Assembly: GCF_004342175.1 (NCBI RefSeq)
Contig: NZ_SMAO01000003.1
Span: 62,001 to 126,000 of the forward strand
Source of the DNA: Thiobaca trueperi
GTDB lineage: Bacteria > Pseudomonadota > Gammaproteobacteria > Chromatiales > Chromatiaceae
DNA length: 64,000 bases
Reading direction: 5' to 3'
Below the pieces are notes generated by a model. It ran no database searches and was not told where the DNA came from. It saw only the letters and a program-made list of their open reading frames with translations. This document shows positions 55,544 to 63,982 of this stretch, in pieces. A program made the translations under genes and the position numbers. Every line of letters begins with the position of its first letter. Position 1 is the first letter of the stretch.

Positions 55544-56130
55544 ACCCCGAATTTGGCAGACGCCCTGTCAGGTCAGTCGTTCGCGCTCAGAGTCAAAAAC
55601 ACTGTCATTTTGCGTCAATACATGCGACCGCTGAGTTTGTCAGACTGAATTCGCTGTAAAACGCCCGGCGCTGGAACGGGCAACCCTTCGTGCATCCCTT
55701 GCCGCTCAGGCAAGAGAACGTCGCTGAGGGTCATAACAATAAAAAAATATAAAAACGATAACGAATTGGACGGGGGTGGACTTTTCGCGCATGGCCGGAA
55801 CCGGGTATCCGCCCGGCGCGTCCTGGATCGGTGTTGATCGATTCAGGATGTGTCCGACGGTGCCGCGCTTTTGATGTGCGCGCCGCTTTTCCCTCCTCAA
55901 TGATCTGATTCGAGCTGTTTGTTCTTCCGAGCTTTGCTGATCGTTCGGCCTTCACACGGGGCAGGGATGCGCCGTTTTTTATGGGCGCAAAAAGATCAAT
56001 GCGTCCGACATTGTTTTTAAATATTTGATAAATAAATATTTTTTGGCGCGCCGCGATGATCGTTGCGGCGGACATCCGGTCAGTCTGCCTTGGTCGTGAT
56101 CAAGGCTCTATCACGAGGAACAGGAGCGCG
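55544..56130. promoter_or_regulatory. 587-base intergenic region before the electron-transfer cluster
   Basis: No convincing gene. Two AT-rich blocks (55736-55766 and 56009-56045) stand out from the GC-rich background; the second contains TTGTTT-16-TAAATA, a possible promoter about 90 bases before the decahaem gene. The AT-rich tracts could be sites for IHF or other bending proteins. The length suggests complex regulation. Confidence 0.4.
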
Positions 56131-57147
56131 ATGAGCATCCACCCTTCGTTTTCCCAGGTCACCATGCGTCTTTCGATCCTGGCATCGATCCTTGTGATCG
56201 CCGGGCTGGTTGTGGCCTGTGTGCCCACGGACACGGTGAAAAATCATGCCTCCGCTGGCGTGGAGACGCAGATCGACCTGACCAATCAGGACTCGACCTA
56301 CATCGGCGAAAAGGCCTGTCTCGAATGCCATAAAAATGCGGGCGATCATGCCAGCATGGGCGTGCATGTCAGCGCCTTCCGCTCCAACCCGCAGAACGCC
56401 CGCCAGCGCGAGGTCTGCGAGTCCTGTCATGGTCCCGGTTCCAAGCACGCGCAGGAAACGACCAACAGGTCGCTGATCATCGGCTACACCAAGGGCTGGG
56501 GCACGCCGGTACCCAAACAGAACGCCGTCTGTCTGACCTGTCATCAGGGCGGCCAGCGCATCAACTGGGCGCGCTCGCCGCACGATGTCAATGAAGTCGC
56601 ATGCAGCGACTGTCACAACCCCATGATGCAGAACTCGGCCACCGGTAATCTGCTGCGGGTGAGCATCAACGAGACCTGCTACACCTGCCACCCCCAGCAG
56701 CGCGCCGAGTTCCTCAAGCGGTCACACATGCCGCTCCCCGAGGGCAAGATGAGCTGCAACGACTGTCACAATCCGCATGGCTCGCCGACCCGTCCGCTGC
56801 TCAAGACGGATACGGTCAATGAAACCTGCTACGAATGTCACGCGGAGAAACGCGGCCCCTTCCTCTGGGAGCACGCGCCGGTGCGCGAAAACTGCGTGAA
56901 CTGCCATCAGGCGCACGGCTCGAATCACGACAAACTGCTGGTCGCGCCACGCCCCATGCTCTGTCAGCAGTGCCATGACGCTGGCGTCGGCCACCCCGGC
57001 AACTTCTACAACAACAGCCAGACGGCAGAGTCCGCGCTGCAAGTCGGCGGGGTTCAGAGTCAGCGTGTCATCGGGCGCGCCTGTCAGAACTGCCATACCC
57101 AGATCCACGGCAGCAACCATCCGTCTGGCGCCAGGTTCCAGCGATGA
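56131..57147 (+). CDS. mtrA: Decahaem c-type cytochrome, MtrA/PioA/DmsE family
   Basis: 338 residues with ten CxxCH haem sites at C63, C96, C134, C158, C183, C209, C233, C255, C278 and C318. The even ladder of motifs and length match MtrA, MtoA and PioA, the periplasmic wire that plugs into an outer-membrane barrel. The ATG at 56131 has AGGAG upstream. The N-terminus is hydrophobic (13-30) and ends in a lipobox-like V-V-A-C30, so it may be a lipoprotein, unlike soluble MtrA. The barrel gene follows 92 bases on, which fixes the functional context. Electron direction is not encoded. Confidence 0.93.
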   Translation: MSIHPSFSQVTMRLSILASILVIAGLVVACVPTDTVKNHASAGVETQIDLTNQDSTYIGEKACLECHKNAGDHASMGVHVSAFRSNPQNARQREVCESCHGPGSKHAQETTNRSLIIGYTKGWGTPVPKQNAVCLTCHQGGQRINWARSPHDVNEVACSDCHNPMMQNSATGNLLRVSINETCYTCHPQQRAEFLKRSHMPLPEGKMSCNDCHNPHGSPTRPLLKTDTVNETCYECHAEKRGPFLWEHAPVRENCVNCHQAHGSNHDKLLVAPRPMLCQQCHDAGVGHPGNFYNNSQTAESALQVGGVQSQRVIGRACQNCHTQIHGSNHPSGARFQR

Positions 57148-57239
57148 ACGGCGGCGGTCGCACAACCTTTGCCAATGACCGTGGCGGGCCGCAGGGCTCG
57201 TCCGGCTCCAAGAATCAAAGTGGAAACCGAGGTGCAGAC

Positions 57240-60113
57240 ATGAAAAGCCCATGGCGCAAAAAGACCCTGACGCTCTGTGTCTCGGCAGCGCTCGCGCAGA
57301 TGACCGCAGGCGCCGCGCGGGCGGACTCGGCAGTCGGTGTCGATACCATGCTGGGAAACGCCCTGAATCCCTATTCGCTGCGAACGATTCCGGCGCGGGA
57401 TCCTGAGGTGCTGGACGCGGTCCAGCATCAGCGCACCCCGAGTACGAAACTCATCGGCTGGCCCGTGGTGGTGCCCACCACGACGACCACCGACTCGGGC
57501 TGGACCTATTTTGGCGCCCTGGAACTCGGCGGCATGTGGGCGAGCGGTGAACGTGCCTGGTACAACCTGTACAAGGATCTGCCGACGGCGGGTCTGTATC
57601 TCAATAACTTCTATTTCAAGGCGCGCGACATGCAGCCGGGCAAGGGCTATTTCGTCGAGGGTCTGGGGGGCGCGCTCGGTTACCGCGATCAATACAGCGG
57701 GATCAATGTCGGTCGCTATAACGACTGGAAGGTCAAACTCTTCTACAACGAGATTCCGCACACCTTCACCACCAACTATCGCAGCCTGTGGGATGGGGTC
57801 GGCAGCGATTACCTGACCCTCAAGACGCTCACCCCCGGCGGAACGCTCGTGCAGAATCCCAATGGCACGCCGAATCAGGCAGCCAGCACCGATGCGACCC
57901 GCACCAATCTGTTGAATGCCATCAATGCGGGAGAGGGCGGCAGGGATCTGGAACTGGTCCGGCGCAAAGGCGGCATCTCGCTGGACAAATATCTCAGCAA
58001 TACCTGGCGTTTTTACGGGAACTATACGCAGGAGAAACGCGAGGGCGCGCGGCCATTCGGCGCGGTCTTCGGCGGCGGCGGCGGTGGCGGCAATATTGAG
58101 ATCCCTGAGTCAATCGACTATGACACCCATAACATCCTTGGCGCCCTGCGTTATGACGACGGGCTCAACAATCTGAATCTACAGGCCCAGGTGTCGCTGT
58201 TCCGCAACAATATCGATACCATGACCTTCGAGAATCCGATTTATGCGCTTACCAACACCGTACTGACCAGCCCAACCGGAACCGCCGCGACTGCCGTGAC
58301 GCCGGGATCGATGTTCACGACCGGTCGCTACGATCTTTATCCCGATAACGACTATTACAATTTGCGGGCCGAATACGGACGGTCACTGCCCGAGTGGTTC
58401 CGCAGCCGCCTGACTGCGACCATCTCACTCAGCAAGATGAAGCAGGACGATGATCTGATCGCGCCGACCACCAACGACATGAGCGGGATGTTCATCAATG
58501 GCGTTTCCGCTTACAACAATTGGAACACTACATCTGCATTGAGCAAGCAGAGCGCCGATGCCGAAATCGATACGCAACTGTTCGATATCGGTCTGACCTC
58601 GCGACCGCTCGACAAGCTCGATGTCAATGGCAAGATCCGCTACTACGCCACCGACAACAAGACCGATTATCAGGCCTGTAATCCGCTCACCGGACAATGG
58701 GGGCGGCTGATCAATGACGGCAGCGGCGGTGCCTTCGTCATTCCGAATGCGACAGCCGGAAACAATCCGTTGGGTACGCTACCGACGGCTTATGACACGA
58801 CCGGTTGCAATCTGGACGCTGCGCGTGCGCTCGGGCTGGTTCCCAGTGCCGGCAATACCAATCTGACGAATATCCCCTACCAGTACAGTAAAACCAACTA
58901 TGAGCTGGGCGGCATTTACCGTTTGGCGCGGGGGCAGAGCATCAACGGACGGATCGAGCGCGAGGAATACCATCGCGATTATCGCGAGCGTGACGAGACC
59001 TGGGAGAACATGGTCAAAGTCGGCTATGTCAATCAGGCCATGGATATCGGTACGCTGCGCGCCTCGGTCGAATACGGCAGGCGCCGCGGCGATAGCTATG
59101 ACACCGATCCTTACAAGCAATTCTATAGCATCTCGCTCGGCCCCGAGCCGACCGCGAATCTGACTAATATCGCGAGCTGGATCCACAACATTGGCTCATT
59201 CCGCAAGTTCGATCTGGCCGACCGGGATCGGCTGGCGCTCGATGTACGTCTGGACCTCATCACCCTGCACGATCTGGATCTCGGAATCTCCGGTCAATAC
59301 CGCGACATGGATTACCCGGACTCGGATTTCGGTCGCAACGATCATCAGAAGCTTGGCTCGGCCACGCTGGATCTGAACTGGCAGCCGTCGCCAAAATTGG
59401 GGCTCTACGGTTATTACACCTATCAGCAGTCCACGATGAATCAGGCAGGTATCCAGCCCAACGGCTGCATCATCGGCAATTACTACTATTTCTATAGCGA
59501 CGGCTTCGTCGGCACCGGCACCGTGCCGGCTGCCCCGGCGCGAGCTGGTGCGACCGTCGTCAATACGGTGGTCGTGGCCTCCAACAACTGGGAGAGCCAG
59601 TGTGGAGACAATTCCGCGACCAGTCCGCTCTGGCCCGATGGTCGAATCTGGAAGACCGACACCCGAGATACCAATCATGCCTTCGGTCTGGGTGGACGCT
59701 ACGACTTCGGGTTCGCCCGACTTGAGCTGGATTACACCTACGTCAAAGGTATTTCCAGCATCGATTACGACTACAACTCGGCCGCTCTCACCGCAGTGCC
59801 CACCGCCATCACGGCAGCCACCTGGCAACTGGCGGGCAACGGTATGCCGGATATGGATTACAACCAGCAGGCATTGAACTTCAACCTGGTCGTACCCCTG
59901 TCCAAGTCGGTGGCCCTGCGCGCCATCTATCGTTATGAGCAGGGGCAGATGGACGATTGGCATTACGCCGGGGTGACGGACAATCCGGTCCCTTCGGTCA
60001 ATACCGTCACCGCTGGCGTTCCCGCAGCGGTTGCGAATGCGGTCTATCTCGACGGCGGCACGCAGGACTATCACAACAATATGATCGGCCTGATGGTGCA
60101 GGTGAGCTTCTGA
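57240..60113 (+). CDS. mtrB: MtrB/PioB-family outer-membrane beta-barrel
   Basis: 957 residues from MKSPWRKKTLTLCVSAALA (ATG at 57240, GAGGTG upstream), with a signal peptide cut near ARADS. Many alternating aromatic/polar strands and a terminal phenylalanine (MVQVSF) mark an outer-membrane barrel. The family sheathes the decahaem cytochrome and lets electrons cross the membrane. It is longer than Shewanella MtrB (about 700), with large inserted loops, and the CxxC near the N-terminus of Shewanella MtrB is absent. No outer-surface MtrC/OmcA-type gene is seen, as in PioAB and MtoAB systems. Confidence 0.92.
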   Translation: MKSPWRKKTLTLCVSAALAQMTAGAARADSAVGVDTMLGNALNPYSLRTIPARDPEVLDAVQHQRTPSTKLIGWPVVVPTTTTTDSGWTYFGALELGGMWASGERAWYNLYKDLPTAGLYLNNFYFKARDMQPGKGYFVEGLGGALGYRDQYSGINVGRYNDWKVKLFYNEIPHTFTTNYRSLWDGVGSDYLTLKTLTPGGTLVQNPNGTPNQAASTDATRTNLLNAINAGEGGRDLELVRRKGGISLDKYLSNTWRFYGNYTQEKREGARPFGAVFGGGGGGGNIEIPESIDYDTHNILGALRYDDGLNNLNLQAQVSLFRNNIDTMTFENPIYALTNTVLTSPTGTAATAVTPGSMFTTGRYDLYPDNDYYNLRAEYGRSLPEWFRSRLTATISLSKMKQDDDLIAPTTNDMSGMFINGVSAYNNWNTTSALSKQSADAEIDTQLFDIGLTSRPLDKLDVNGKIRYYATDNKTDYQACNPLTGQWGRLINDGSGGAFVIPNATAGNNPLGTLPTAYDTTGCNLDAARALGLVPSAGNTNLTNIPYQYSKTNYELGGIYRLARGQSINGRIEREEYHRDYRERDETWENMVKVGYVNQAMDIGTLRASVEYGRRRGDSYDTDPYKQFYSISLGPEPTANLTNIASWIHNIGSFRKFDLADRDRLALDVRLDLITLHDLDLGISGQYRDMDYPDSDFGRNDHQKLGSATLDLNWQPSPKLGLYGYYTYQQSTMNQAGIQPNGCIIGNYYYFYSDGFVGTGTVPAAPARAGATVVNTVVVASNNWESQCGDNSATSPLWPDGRIWKTDTRDTNHAFGLGGRYDFGFARLELDYTYVKGISSIDYDYNSAALTAVPTAITAATWQLAGNGMPDMDYNQQALNFNLVVPLSKSVALRAIYRYEQGQMDDWHYAGVTDNPVPSVNTVTAGVPAAVANAVYLDGGTQDYHNNMIGLMVQVSF

Positions 60114-60182
60114 AACCATGCCGATGCGGGCGTCCCGTCAGACGGGCGCCCGGTCGCCTGAGTCAATGCTGTGGGGGAGTCA

Positions 60183-60869
60183 ATGGTGCGAAAGTTAGCG
60201 AATCGTCCCGGTGGTCCGAAAGGCGCCGCCATCATCAGGCGCGGATGGGGCAAAGTGCTCGGCGGGTTGACGCTGTCTCCCCTGATGGCCGTCCTGCTGA
60301 CGCCGCCTGCCGCCGCCCAGTCAGCGGACATCAGTCAGAAGGTGAAGGCCGAGTGTGCCGCCTGTCATACCGAGACCGGCAACAGCATCGCGCTGCCCTT
60401 CCCCAAACTGGCCGGGCTGGCGCCAGACTATCTGGCCAAACAGCTTCGGGACTTCGTCTCGGGTGCGCGCAAGAACGAGATCATGTTCCCCATCGCCAGC
60501 CAGCTCAGCCGGGCCGACATCACGGCGCTGGCGGATTACTTCAGCCGTCAGAAACGTACCCCGGCGATGGTCACCAAACCGCAACTGTTGGCTGCCGGTG
60601 AGATCGTCTTTCACCAGGGCAACAAGGAAAATGGCGTCCCTGCCTGCGCGGGCTGCCACACCCGGAACGGCGCTGGCGCGCCCCGCTTTCCGATGCTCGC
60701 GGCCCAGAACCCGGACTATGTGGTGCAGCAGCTGCAGAATTTCCGCAGCGGCGCGCGCACCAATGACTTCGGCAAACTCATGCGCACGACGGTGAGCCGG
60801 CTCACCGACGACGAGATTCAGGCCGTGGCCCAATACATCGCCTCCGTGCCGCCACCGGCCGGACGCTAA
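60183..60869 (+). CDS. Diheme c4-like cytochrome
   Basis: 228 residues with a long N-terminal basic/hydrophobic export signal ending PAAAQS. Two class I haem domains: C58-A-A-C-H62 and C155-A-G-C-H159, with likely axial methionines M101 and M200. The domain duplication matches cytochrome c4, a soluble periplasmic carrier. In this cluster it probably relays electrons between the decahaem wire and inner-membrane or photosynthetic acceptors (inference). GGGGAG lies close to the ATG. Confidence 0.9.
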   Translation: MVRKLANRPGGPKGAAIIRRGWGKVLGGLTLSPLMAVLLTPPAAAQSADISQKVKAECAACHTETGNSIALPFPKLAGLAPDYLAKQLRDFVSGARKNEIMFPIASQLSRADITALADYFSRQKRTPAMVTKPQLLAAGEIVFHQGNKENGVPACAGCHTRNGAGAPRFPMLAAQNPDYVVQQLQNFRSGARTNDFGKLMRTTVSRLTDDEIQAVAQYIASVPPPAGR

Positions 60870-60884
60870 CGCGAAGGTGCAGAA

Positions 60885-61595
60885 ATGAACAGAAAGTCTG
60901 TCTTGGCCATCTCATTGCTCGCCTGCTCCGTGCCAGCGGCGGCGGACGATCCACGCGGGCCGGATGAAGAGCAGCCTTATGCCCCAGGCATCGAATCGCC
61001 CGGCTATGTCTGGAACGACATCAAGGGCGAGGAACTCCAGGCGTTGCGGGCCACGGGCAACCCCGAGCACGGCAAGGCCGCCTTCATCGTCTGTCAGGGC
61101 TGTCACGGCACCGATGCCCCCGGCGACGAGGCGGGTTTCTATCCCCGGCTGGCCGGTCAGCATGCCTCGGTTCTCATCAAACAGATGACGGATATCCGGG
61201 AGGGGCGCCGGGACAATCCCAAGATGTATCCCTATGCGACCGAGCATGTCATCACGACTCAGGAGATCGCGGACATCGCCGCTTATCTGAATGGTCTTCC
61301 GATTCCAGGCACGCATGGACAGGGTTCCGGCGGCGATCTCGCCCGCGCCGCCGAGCTGTACGAAAAAGACTGCAAGGTCTGTCACGGCGCCAACGGCGAA
61401 GGCAGTGAACAGAAGTTCTACCCTCGTCTTAATGGACAGCACTACAGGTATCTGCTCCGTCAGGCGTATGATATTCGCGACGGTGTGCGTCGCAACGCCA
61501 ACCCGGAGATGGTCGATGCCATCAAATCCTATTCGGATGCTGAGGTCGAGGCAGTCATCGATTATCTCTCCCGGATGCCGCTGAACAACGGCTGA
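60885..61595 (+). CDS. Second diheme c4-like cytochrome
   Basis: 236 residues, 15 bases after the previous gene, with AAGGTG upstream. Signal peptide MNRKSVLAISLLACSVPAAA; haem sites C70-Q-G-C-H74 and C163-K-V-C-H167; possible methionine ligands M114 and M209. It differs from its neighbour, with an acidic N-terminal extension (DEEQPYAPGIESPG) and FYPRLAGQH/FYPRLNGQH repeats, so it is not a recent duplicate. Two carriers could serve different donors and acceptors. Confidence 0.9.
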   Translation: MNRKSVLAISLLACSVPAAADDPRGPDEEQPYAPGIESPGYVWNDIKGEELQALRATGNPEHGKAAFIVCQGCHGTDAPGDEAGFYPRLAGQHASVLIKQMTDIREGRRDNPKMYPYATEHVITTQEIADIAAYLNGLPIPGTHGQGSGGDLARAAELYEKDCKVCHGANGEGSEQKFYPRLNGQHYRYLLRQAYDIRDGVRRNANPEMVDAIKSYSDAEVEAVIDYLSRMPLNNG

Positions 61596-61775
61596 TCGCT
61601 CAAGCCGCGTCAGCGCCAGTGTTCGTCCGTTGTCAGCAGGATTGAATGCCGTGCACAAACGCCGCGCGCCGTACCGGACGCGATTTGATCGGGCATCGCG
61701 TTACTCTGGCTGTCGATAGGACCAACAACAAACGCCTGCCGATGGGCGTCTGGCTTAGTGCAATGGGGGTCAACC

Positions 61776-61973
61776 ATGAAAGAGATGTTTATTCTGCTTC
61801 TGATCGTGCTCAGTGTGGTCTTTGCCAATGCGTGCTTGCAAGGTGTCTCGAACGCCGTGAAATTCCATTACATGTGCGGCGCCGATATTCCCTGGTATGC
61901 GGCTTATTTCCTTGATCCCGGTCAATGCCCTGGCTACGGACAGAAAAGCGCCCCGTCAGAACCGGCACCGTGA
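61776..61973 (+). CDS. Small membrane protein with three cysteines
   Basis: 65 residues from MKEMFILLLIVLSVVFANAC; a GGGGGT precedes the ATG. One N-terminal helix or signal, then an exported segment with cysteines C20, C34 and C51 and aromatic residues (VKFHYMCGADIPWYAAYFL). C20 could be a lipoprotein site, though the preceding ANA is not a clean lipobox. Same strand as the cytochrome cluster, 180 bases on. I do not recognise it. Confidence 0.55.
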   Translation: MKEMFILLLIVLSVVFANACLQGVSNAVKFHYMCGADIPWYAAYFLDPGQCPGYGQKSAPSEPAP

Positions 61974-62016
61974 TGCGATCACGCGGATGCACGGGGCTCC
62001 CGGAATTCAATCGCTT

Positions 62017-62103
62017 CTAAACCGCGCCCAGCCCGGTATGCGCTGTTTTTGGTTTGGAGCAGACTTGACAGCATCGACGACCGTGAGGGCTGGCGCGGTC
62101 TGA
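62017..62103. repeat. 87-bp inverted-repeat element (copy D), divergent ends
   Basis: Left arm CTAAACCGCGCC and right arm GGCGCGGTCTGA pair over the core ACCGCGCC/GGCGCGGT, with an inner CAGCCC/GGGCTG extension offset by one base. It has exactly the family length. It lies in the 61974-62382 gap. Confidence 0.6.
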
Positions 62104-62152
62104 TGCCCAGTCGGGGGCGAAACGGGGCCGAGAAGGCATTCAAACAGGAAAA

Positions 62153-62175
62153 GGGCTGCCCTGGGCGGGCAGCCC
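62153..62175 (-). terminator. Hairpin terminator oriented for the minus strand
   Basis: GGGCTGCCC (62153-62161) pairs perfectly with GGGCAGCCC (62167-62175). On the minus strand it is followed by TTTTCC; on the plus strand there is no T-run. No minus-strand gene is evident upstream of it, so it may end an unseen small RNA or antisense transcript. Confidence 0.45.
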
Positions 62176-62306
62176 TCTGCGACTTGGATCTGTTTCAGTT
62201 GGGATGGAATGACAATACCCCTGTCAATCGGTGCGCAACTCCCCCTGATTCCTGTTGCTGACCTTCGACGCGAGCGTCTTGACGGGGACGCCAGACGCAT
62301 GGATGG

Positions 62307-62335
62307 TTGCAGTCCTGTCGCGGCAATGATAAGGT
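62307..62335 (+). promoter_or_regulatory. Candidate promoter of rpmE
   Basis: TTGCAG (62307-62312) and TAAGGT (62330-62335) with ideal 17-base spacing, 48 bases before the rpmE start. Confidence 0.5.
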
Positions 62336-62382
62336 CTCGCGTTTTCCAAGAATTCAAGCCCGAACGGGCACAAAGGGTCATC

Positions 62383-62583
62383 ATGAAAGAAGGAATCCAC
62401 CCCGGATACACCGAGGTCAAGGTGGTCTGTAGTTGCGGCAACGAATTTACGACCCGCTCCACCAGAGACAAAGAGATGCATGTGGAGGTCTGCTCCGCCT
62501 GCCATCCTTTCTATACCGGCAAGCAGAAAGTCATGGACACCGCCGGTCGCGTGGACAAGTTCCGTCGCAAATACGCGCGCTAG
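62383..62583 (+). CDS. rpmE: 50S ribosomal protein L31, zinc-binding form
   Basis: 66 residues from [19 protein letters not shown], with AAGGG six bases before the ATG. Zinc ligands C16, C18, C37 and C40 are all present ([19 protein letters not shown]), so this is the zinc-dependent type rather than the zinc-free paralogue used under zinc limitation. HPFYTGKQK and the FRRKYAR end are standard. Confidence 0.95.
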   Translation: MKEGIHPGYTEVKVVCSCGNEFTTRSTRDKEMHVEVCSACHPFYTGKQKVMDTAGRVDKFRRKYAR

Positions 62584-62730
62584 TCCTCATGACAAAGCGA
62601 TGGTGCGCGGGCCGTTTTGCGCATCACTCGCCTGCGGCGGCCGTTTTCCCCACGCGCTTCAAGCGAGACCATCCCAGGCATTGGTTTGGCTCGTTCGGCA
62701 TGCGCCTGTCATTATTCAGGAGTTTTCATC

Positions 62731-63717
62731 ATGAGCAAGACACCCGTTCGCGTGGCCGTCACCGGCGCTGCTGGCCAGATCGGCTATGCCCTGCTGTTCC
62801 GCATCGCCTCTGGCGAAATGCTGGGCAAGGATCAGCCTGTGATCCTGCAATTGCTGGAAATTCCTGATGAGAAGGCACAAAAGGCGCTGGCGGGCGTGAT
62901 GATGGAGCTGGAAGACTGCGCCTTCCCGCTGCTGGCCGGGATGGAGGCGCATGCCGACGCCATGACCGCCTTCAAGGACACCGACTATGCCCTGCTGGTC
63001 GGCGCCCGTCCGCGCGGTCCCGGCATGGAGCGCGCCGATCTGCTGGCTGCCAACGCCCAGATCTTCACCGCTCAGGGCAAGGCGCTGAACGCGGTCGCCT
63101 CGCGCAACGTCAAGGTCCTGGTGGTTGGCAATCCCGCCAATACCAATGCCTATATCGCCATGAAGTCGGCCCCGGATCTGCCGGCGAAGAACTTCACCGC
63201 CATGCTGCGTCTGGACCACAACCGCGCCGCCTCGCAGATCGCCATCAAGACCGGCAAGCCGGTGAGCGCGATCAGGAAGCTGACCGTGTGGGGCAATCAC
63301 TCGCCGACCATGTATGCCGATTACCGCTTCGCCACCATCGACGGCGCCTCGGTGCAGGCGATGATCAACGATCAGGACTGGAACGCCAATGTTTTCCTGC
63401 CGACCGTCGGCAAGCGCGGCGCCGCCATCATTGATGCCCGTGGCCTGTCCTCGGCAGCCTCCGCCGCCAATGCCGCCATCGATCACATGCGCGACTGGGC
63501 CTTAGGCACTAATGGCGAATGGGTGACCATGGGCGTGCCGTCCAACGGCGAATACGGCATCCCGCAAGACATCGTCTTCGGCTTCCCGGTCACCTGCGAA
63601 GGCGGTGAATACCGGATCGTCGAGGGACTGGAGATCGATGCCTTCTCGCAGACCTGCATCGACAAGACCCTGGCCGAATTGCAGGGCGAGCAGGACGGCG
63701 TCAGGCATCTGCTGTAA
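62731..63717 (+). CDS. mdh: Malate dehydrogenase
   Basis: 328 residues from [19 protein letters not shown], with AGGAG nine bases upstream. The NAD-binding loop GAAGQIG, the mobile-loop arginines in [23 protein letters not shown] and the catalytic histidine in WGNHSPT are intact; it belongs to the cytosolic-type MDH family also found in many proteobacteria. It interconverts malate and oxaloacetate in the TCA cycle. Confidence 0.95.
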   Translation: MSKTPVRVAVTGAAGQIGYALLFRIASGEMLGKDQPVILQLLEIPDEKAQKALAGVMMELEDCAFPLLAGMEAHADAMTAFKDTDYALLVGARPRGPGMERADLLAANAQIFTAQGKALNAVASRNVKVLVVGNPANTNAYIAMKSAPDLPAKNFTAMLRLDHNRAASQIAIKTGKPVSAIRKLTVWGNHSPTMYADYRFATIDGASVQAMINDQDWNANVFLPTVGKRGAAIIDARGLSSAASAANAAIDHMRDWALGTNGEWVTMGVPSNGEYGIPQDIVFGFPVTCEGGEYRIVEGLEIDAFSQTCIDKTLAELQGEQDGVRHLL

Positions 63718-63762
63718 GGCTATTCCCAGCAATCTCGATACCTGCCAATTCGAGCCTGAAAT

Positions 63763-63790
63763 AGACAGGATTGGCAGGATTTTGCACGAT
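63763..63790. repeat. CAGGATT-type repeat after mdh
   Basis: ACAGGATTGGCAGGATTTTGCACGATT directly abuts the left end of repeat copy E, so two dispersed families are adjacent here. Confidence 0.65.
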
Positions 63791-63874
63791 TAAACCGCGT
63801 CCAGTGTGACATGCGTCATTTTCATTTTGTGTTTAGCTTTGGATGTCCGCGACCTCAGTGGAGACGCGGTTTAA
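63790..63874. repeat. 85-bp covarying inverted-repeat element (copy E)
   Basis: TTAAACCGCGTC (63790-63801) and GACGCGGTTTAA (63863-63874) form a perfect 12-bp inverted repeat. A small internal hairpin TGAC/GTCA lies near the left end. It is separated from copy F by a 21-base AT-rich spacer (63875-63895). Confidence 0.8.
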
Positions 63875-63895
63875 AATTTCATATTATTGAATATC

Positions 63896-63982
63896 TTAAA
63901 CCGCGCCAGCTCCAGCTTTCATCAATTCTGCCAAGGCCGACCCAATCCCCAAACATCACATACCGCAATGGGCGCGGTTTAA
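63896..63982. repeat. 87-bp covarying inverted-repeat element (copy F)
   Basis: TTAAACCGCGCC (63896-63907) and GGCGCGGTTTAA (63971-63982) form a perfect 12-bp inverted repeat, differing from copy E at the eleventh base on both arms so that pairing is kept. The remaining bases to the window end hold nothing further that I can see. Confidence 0.8.

Noticed and set aside
55731-56075. 114-residue minus-strand frame in the gap before the decahaem gene
   Set aside because: No ribosome site, no motif, and it crosses the AT-rich regulatory-looking blocks; more likely noncoding.
63790-63982. Integron attC sites
   Set aside because: Structure-conserved inverted elements with variable interiors recall attC, but the GTTRRRY/RYYYAAC core sites are absent, no integrase is seen and no cassette genes lie between them.
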